A stretch of DNA of 19,917 nt, from assembly GCA_964455685.1 (NCBI GenBank), contig CAYVZE010000049.1, positions 1 to 19,917 on the forward strand. Direction: 5' to 3'. The translations under genes were made by a program, and so were the position numbers. Numbering within the stretch: the first letter of the stretch is position 1; every line of letters begins with the position of its first letter. The notes below the pieces were generated by a model. The model had not been told where the DNA came from. It searched no databases and worked only from the letters and a program-made list of their open reading frames with translations. This DNA comes from ZC4RG30 sp964455685 (lineage in GTDB: Bacteria > Pseudomonadota > Gammaproteobacteria > Steroidobacterales > Steroidobacteraceae). Positions 14,502 to 19,917 of this stretch are shown here, piece after piece.

Positions 14502-17500
14502 TTGCGTTACGATGAGTCTTGCCCGGCACACGCCGGGAACACCGACGCGGGGCCGCGGGTTGCGCGGTACCACAAGGAAGTCCATCTGCCGCACACAGCC
14601 GACAACACGCCGCCCCTGATTGCGCCGCGAGGCATCTGGCAGCGCATCGTGGGGCCGTTGCTGGTGCTTGCCGCACTGGTGGCGGTGATCATCGGCTGCG
14701 CGGCACTGTACCGGGTCGAGGCGGCACGCCTGCAGGACGCGGAGCGCCAGCGCGAGTCGGCGCGGGTGGGCGTGCTGGCGGAGCTGATGCGCAGCGAGGT
14801 GCGGCCGGTGGCCGACATCCTGCGCCTGCTCATCGACGGCGACGGGCTGCAGGAATACCTTGCCAGCGGCAACCCCGCGAGCCTGGCGAAGGCCACGCGC
14901 CTGGCGCAGGTGGTCAGCGCCAATCATCCCGAGTTCGACCAGATCCGCTTCATCGACGCCTCCGGCATGGAGGTGATGCGCATCGACCATGGCGGGGTGC
15001 TGGTGCCGAGGGAGGAACTGCAGGACAAGTCCGGGCACGAGTTCTTCAGGTCCGTGATCGGCCTGGAGCAGGGCGGGCTGTACATCTCGGCACTGGACCT
15101 CAGCATCGAGGACGGCGCCATCGTGATTCCGCACAGGCCCATGCTGCGCCTGGGCTCGCCGGTGTTCGATGCCGCCGGTCGGGTGCGCGGCATCTACGTG
15201 ATCCACTACCTGGGCGAGGCGCTGTTCGGGCGGCTGCGGGATGCGGTGCCGGCCTATGCGCACCGGCTGCGACTGCTCGATGCCGACGGCTACTGGATCG
15301 TGGCAGAGCACCCCGGGCTGGAATGGGGTGCACAGCTGCCGGGCAGGGAAGAGGCCACGCTGGCGCGCAGCGATCCGGAACTCTGGTCCCGCATCAGCGC
15401 CGAGGACTCCGGCCAGGTCATGCGCCCGGGGGGCACCCCGTTCACCTGGCAGCGCGTGCCCATGTCCGAGCTCGCCGCACGCGCCGGCCTCAACGTGCAC
15501 TCCCGCCAGCCCTACCTGGTCGTGGCTGCCGAGATCCTGCCGGCGGAGTGGACAGCGCTGACCGCAGGTGTGCGCAACATCATGCTGCTGGTGGCCGCGG
15601 GCCTGATGGCGCTGACGCTGTTTTCGGCCTGGCTGATCCGCGGCTGGACGCGGGCGCTGCGCGAACTGCGCGGCACCAACCAGTTCCTGGAGGAACGCGT
15701 GCGCTCGCGCACGGCCGAGCTGGCGCGCATCAACCAGGAGCTGCGCGAGCGCGAGGAACTGCTGGAGGAGACGGGCCGGCTGGCGCAGGTCGGTGGCTGG
15801 GAGTTCGATCCGGTCACCGGCGAGGGCGCCTGGACGGCGCAGATCGCGCGCATCCACGACCTGCCCACGGACGTGAAGCCCAGCCGCGACATGGCGCTAC
15901 AGTACTACCCGCCGGAAGAGCGCGAGCGCATCGCGGCGGCCGTGATGCGCTCGCTGCGGGACGGTACCTCCTACGACCTGGAGCTGCGGCTGGTCAACGA
16001 GAGCGGCGAGCAGAAATGGGTGCGCACCATCAGCCGGCCGCTGGTGGAGAACGGCCGGGTGGTGCGCATGCGTGGCGCGATGCAGGACATCACCACCCGC
16101 AAGCTCACCGAACTGCGCCTGCAGCAGCAGCTGCGCCGCATGCACCTGCTGGAGGAGACCACCCGCGCCATCGGCCAGCGGCAGGATCTCGACAGCATCC
16201 TGCAGGTGGTGACTGCCTCGGTGGAGAGCAGGCTGCCGCTGGATTTCGGCTGCGTGTGCCTGTACGAGCCGCCCGATGATGCGATGGCGGTGGCAGCCAT
16301 GGGTCCCGAGGCCGCGCGCATCGGCGCGGATGCGCAGCTCGCGCCGGGCACGCGCGTGGAGATCGGGGCCAATGGCCTCGCGCGTTGCGTGCAGGGCCAC
16401 CTGGTGCACGAACCGGACCTCTCCATCCTGTCCGTCCCGCTGGCCAGGCAGCTCGCCGGCGCCGGCCTGGCCGCGCTGGTGGCCGCGCCACTGGTGATGG
16501 AAGGCATGGTGTTCGGTGTCCTTCTGGCCGCGCGCCGCAAGGCCCACTCCTTCAGCAGCGACGACTGCGAGTTCCTGCGCCAGCTCAGCGAGCACGTGGC
16601 CCTGGCCGTGCACCAGGCGAAGCTGCGCGGCGCGCTGCAGGCGGCCTACGAGGACCTGGCGACCACGCAGCAGGCGGTGATGCAGCAGGAGCGGCTGCGC
16701 GTGCTGGGGCAGATGGCCAGCGGCATCGCCCACGACATCAACAACGCCATCTCGCCCATCATGCTGTATGCCGGCTCGCTGCTGGAGAGCGAGCCTGCGC
16801 TCTCGGAGCGGGCGCGGCATGCCTTGCTGACCATCCAGCAGGCGGTGAGCGATGTGGCCGAGACCGTGGCGCGGCTGCGTGAGTTCTACCGCAACCGCAA
16901 CGGCAGTGCGCAGCTGCAGCCGCTGCAGCTGAACCAGCTGGTTTCGCAGGTGCCAGACCTCACCCGTGCCCGCTGGCAGTCCATGCCGCAGCGCCAGGGC
17001 GTGGTGATCGACCTGAAGCTCGGGCTGGACGAGGCCCTGCCGCAGGTGCGCGGCATCGAGAACGAGATCCGCGAGGCACTGGTGAACCTGGTGTTCAACG
17101 CGGTCGACGCCATGCCCGAGGGCGGCCGGCTGGTGCTGAGGACCGGGCGCGCCGACGGTCGCGTGTTCGTCGAAGTCAGCGACACCGGTACCGGCATGGA
17201 CGAGGAAACCCGCCGCCGCTGCCTGGAACCGTTCTTCACCACCAAGGGCGAACGCGGCACGGGCCTGGGCCTGGCCATGGTCTATGGCGTGATGCAGCGG
17301 CACGAAGGCGACATCCAGATCGACAGCACGCCCGGCAGCGGCACCACGGTGCGGCTGCTGTTCAACGAAGCCACCGCGCGCCAGGAGGGCGCGCGGGTGC
17401 AGGCGCCGGTGGTGGTGCGCGGCCTGAACATCCTGCTGGTCGACGATGACCAGGTGCTGCTGCGCTCGCTGCGGGAGATCCTCGAGCTCGACGCCCACAC

Positions 17501-17810
17501 CGTGGTGGCGGCCCCGGATGGCCGCGAGGGCATCGAGATGTTCCGCGCCTCGCTGGCCCCTGGCGCGCGACCGGTGTCGGTGGTGATCACCGACCTGGGC
17601 ATGCCCACGGTCGACGGGCGGGCAGTAGCGGCCGCCGTGAAGCTGGCCGCTCCGCAGGTGCCCGTGATCCTGCTCACCGGCTGGGGCGAGCGCCTGATCG
17701 CGGAGGGGCAGTCCATCCCGCATGTGGACCGCGTCATCGGCAAGCCGCCGCGCCTGCATGAACTGAGGGCCGCACTGGCCGAACTCACCCAGGGCGGTCG
17801 CGCCGGCTGA
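14502..17810 (+). CDS. Hybrid histidine kinase: periplasmic sensor, PAS, GAF, HisKA, HATPase, receiver
   Basis: The frame is open from 14460 (GTG); 1102 aa are encoded from the TTG at 14502. The order is: TM1 (about 14643-14710), a periplasmic Cache-like sensor of about 280 aa, TM2 (about 15576-15640), coiled coil, PAS (GGWEFDPVTGEG, about 15790-16110), GAF (about 16190-16610), and an NtrB-like kinase core with GQMASGIAHDINN. The phospho-accepting His codon is at 16731. The N box is EALVNLVFNAVDAM, then DTGTGMD, EPFFTTKGERGTGLGLAM, and a C-terminal receiver with LLVDDD, ITDLGMP (Asp codon at 17592), LLTGWG and GKPP, so all receiver residues are present. The signal and target are unknown. The start is uncertain: no ATG is in frame, and the best ribosome site (14574-14580) sits before a CTG at 14586 that would begin just ahead of TM1. 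Confidence 0.93.
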   Translation: MRYDESCPAHAGNTDAGPRVARYHKEVHLPHTADNTPPLIAPRGIWQRIVGPLLVLAALVAVIIGCAALYRVEAARLQDAERQRESARVGVLAELMRSEVRPVADILRLLIDGDGLQEYLASGNPASLAKATRLAQVVSANHPEFDQIRFIDASGMEVMRIDHGGVLVPREELQDKSGHEFFRSVIGLEQGGLYISALDLSIEDGAIVIPHRPMLRLGSPVFDAAGRVRGIYVIHYLGEALFGRLRDAVPAYAHRLRLLDADGYWIVAEHPGLEWGAQLPGREEATLARSDPELWSRISAEDSGQVMRPGGTPFTWQRVPMSELAARAGLNVHSRQPYLVVAAEILPAEWTALTAGVRNIMLLVAAGLMALTLFSAWLIRGWTRALRELRGTNQFLEERVRSRTAELARINQELREREELLEETGRLAQVGGWEFDPVTGEGAWTAQIARIHDLPTDVKPSRDMALQYYPPEERERIAAAVMRSLRDGTSYDLELRLVNESGEQKWVRTISRPLVENGRVVRMRGAMQDITTRKLTELRLQQQLRRMHLLEETTRAIGQRQDLDSILQVVTASVESRLPLDFGCVCLYEPPDDAMAVAAMGPEAARIGADAQLAPGTRVEIGANGLARCVQGHLVHEPDLSILSVPLARQLAGAGLAALVAAPLVMEGMVFGVLLAARRKAHSFSSDDCEFLRQLSEHVALAVHQAKLRGALQAAYEDLATTQQAVMQQERLRVLGQMASGIAHDINNAISPIMLYAGSLLESEPALSERARHALLTIQQAVSDVAETVARLREFYRNRNGSAQLQPLQLNQLVSQVPDLTRARWQSMPQRQGVVIDLKLGLDEALPQVRGIENEIREALVNLVFNAVDAMPEGGRLVLRTGRADGRVFVEVSDTGTGMDEETRRRCLEPFFTTKGERGTGLGLAMVYGVMQRHEGDIQIDSTPGSGTTVRLLFNEATARQEGARVQAPVVVRGLNILLVDDDQVLLRSLREILELDAHTVVAAPDGREGIEMFRASLAPGARPVSVVITDLGMPTVDGRAVAAAVKLAAPQVPVILLTGWGERLIAEGQSIPHVDRVIGKPPRLHELRAALAELTQGGRAG
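14574..14588 (+). promoter_or_regulatory. Strong ribosome site in front of a possible CTG start
   Basis: AAGGAAG (14574-14580) is followed by five bases and then CTG (14586-14588), in frame with the hybrid kinase and about 20 codons before its first membrane segment. No ATG, GTG or TTG is in frame at that spacing. The upstream in-frame candidates (GTG 14460, TTG 14502) have poorer sites. CTG initiation is rare, so this is a candidate only. Confidence 0.35.
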
Positions 17811-17851
17811 AAGACCCGCCGGATGCGGCATTGTCCGACATCCACGCCCGG

Positions 17852-17874
17852 GACCGGCTGTGATACTGCCGGTC
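17852..17874. repeat. 7-bp inverted repeat upstream of the CHASE3 kinase gene
   Basis: GACCGGC (17852-17858) and GCCGGTC (17868-17874) are perfect inverted arms around a 9-nt loop TGTGATACT. It lies in the 83-nt gap between the two kinase genes, 20 nt before the ATG at 17894. It could be an operator, a weak attenuator, or the end of the upstream transcript. Confidence 0.35.
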
Positions 17875-17893
17875 GGATTCCCAGAGACACTGA

Positions 17894-19917
<2,024 letters not shown>

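Noticed and set aside
15897..17831. Long minus-strand open frame opposite the hybrid kinase
   Set aside because: The plus strand encodes complete kinase and receiver motifs; the antisense translation has no recognisable domain.

Overview
This is a GC-rich, densely coded chromosomal window. The opgG/opgH glucan pair, a YjdJ-like acetyltransferase and the hybrid sensor kinases all suggest a gammaproteobacterium, perhaps of the Xanthomonadales/Nevskiales/Steroidobacterales kind. That placement is inferred from gene content only; there is no rRNA or other phylogenetic marker here. I see no tRNA, rRNA, CRISPR array, insertion sequence, integrase or phage gene.

Layout. (1) 1-742, plus strand: the C-terminal part of a thiamine-diphosphate enzyme of the pyruvate oxidase/acetolactate synthase family, cut by the window edge. 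It ends at a 15-bp perfect hairpin (760-794) shared with the convergent operon that follows. (2) 800-7261, minus strand: a tight four-gene operon read from right to left. It encodes a large diheme-type PSCyt/DUF1587-1595-1592-1588-1585 protein, a Tat-exported DUF1552 protein, a Tat-exported metallo-beta-lactamase-fold lipoprotein and a secreted ankyrin-repeat protein. The genes are spaced +6, -4 and -8 nt, and all four products carry export signals. This is the least understood and most interesting part of the window. (3) 7403-11483, minus strand: opgG (mdoG) and opgH (mdoH), which overlap by 16 nt and make periplasmic glucans, followed by a small GNAT acetyltransferase. (4) 11703-13157, plus strand: an aldehyde dehydrogenase, divergent from opgG. 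(5) 13359-19917, plus strand: a signalling block with an HDOD protein, a PAS-GAF hybrid histidine kinase with an NtrB-like core and a C-terminal receiver, and a CHASE3-GAF-coiled-coil histidine kinase that runs off the right edge.

How the parts fit. Only two groups are firmly cooperative: the opgGH pair and the four-gene exported operon. In the exported operon the probable heme protein, the DUF1552 partner, an MBL protein with an altered second metal site and an ankyrin scaffold probably act together in the periplasm, but the substrate is unknown. The HDOD protein and two kinases are neighbours on one strand, and a functional link between them is only suggested. Gaps between genes are short. 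The longest, 11484-11702 and 13158-13358, hold a divergent promoter region and a hairpin-rich segment with a possible REP-like element.
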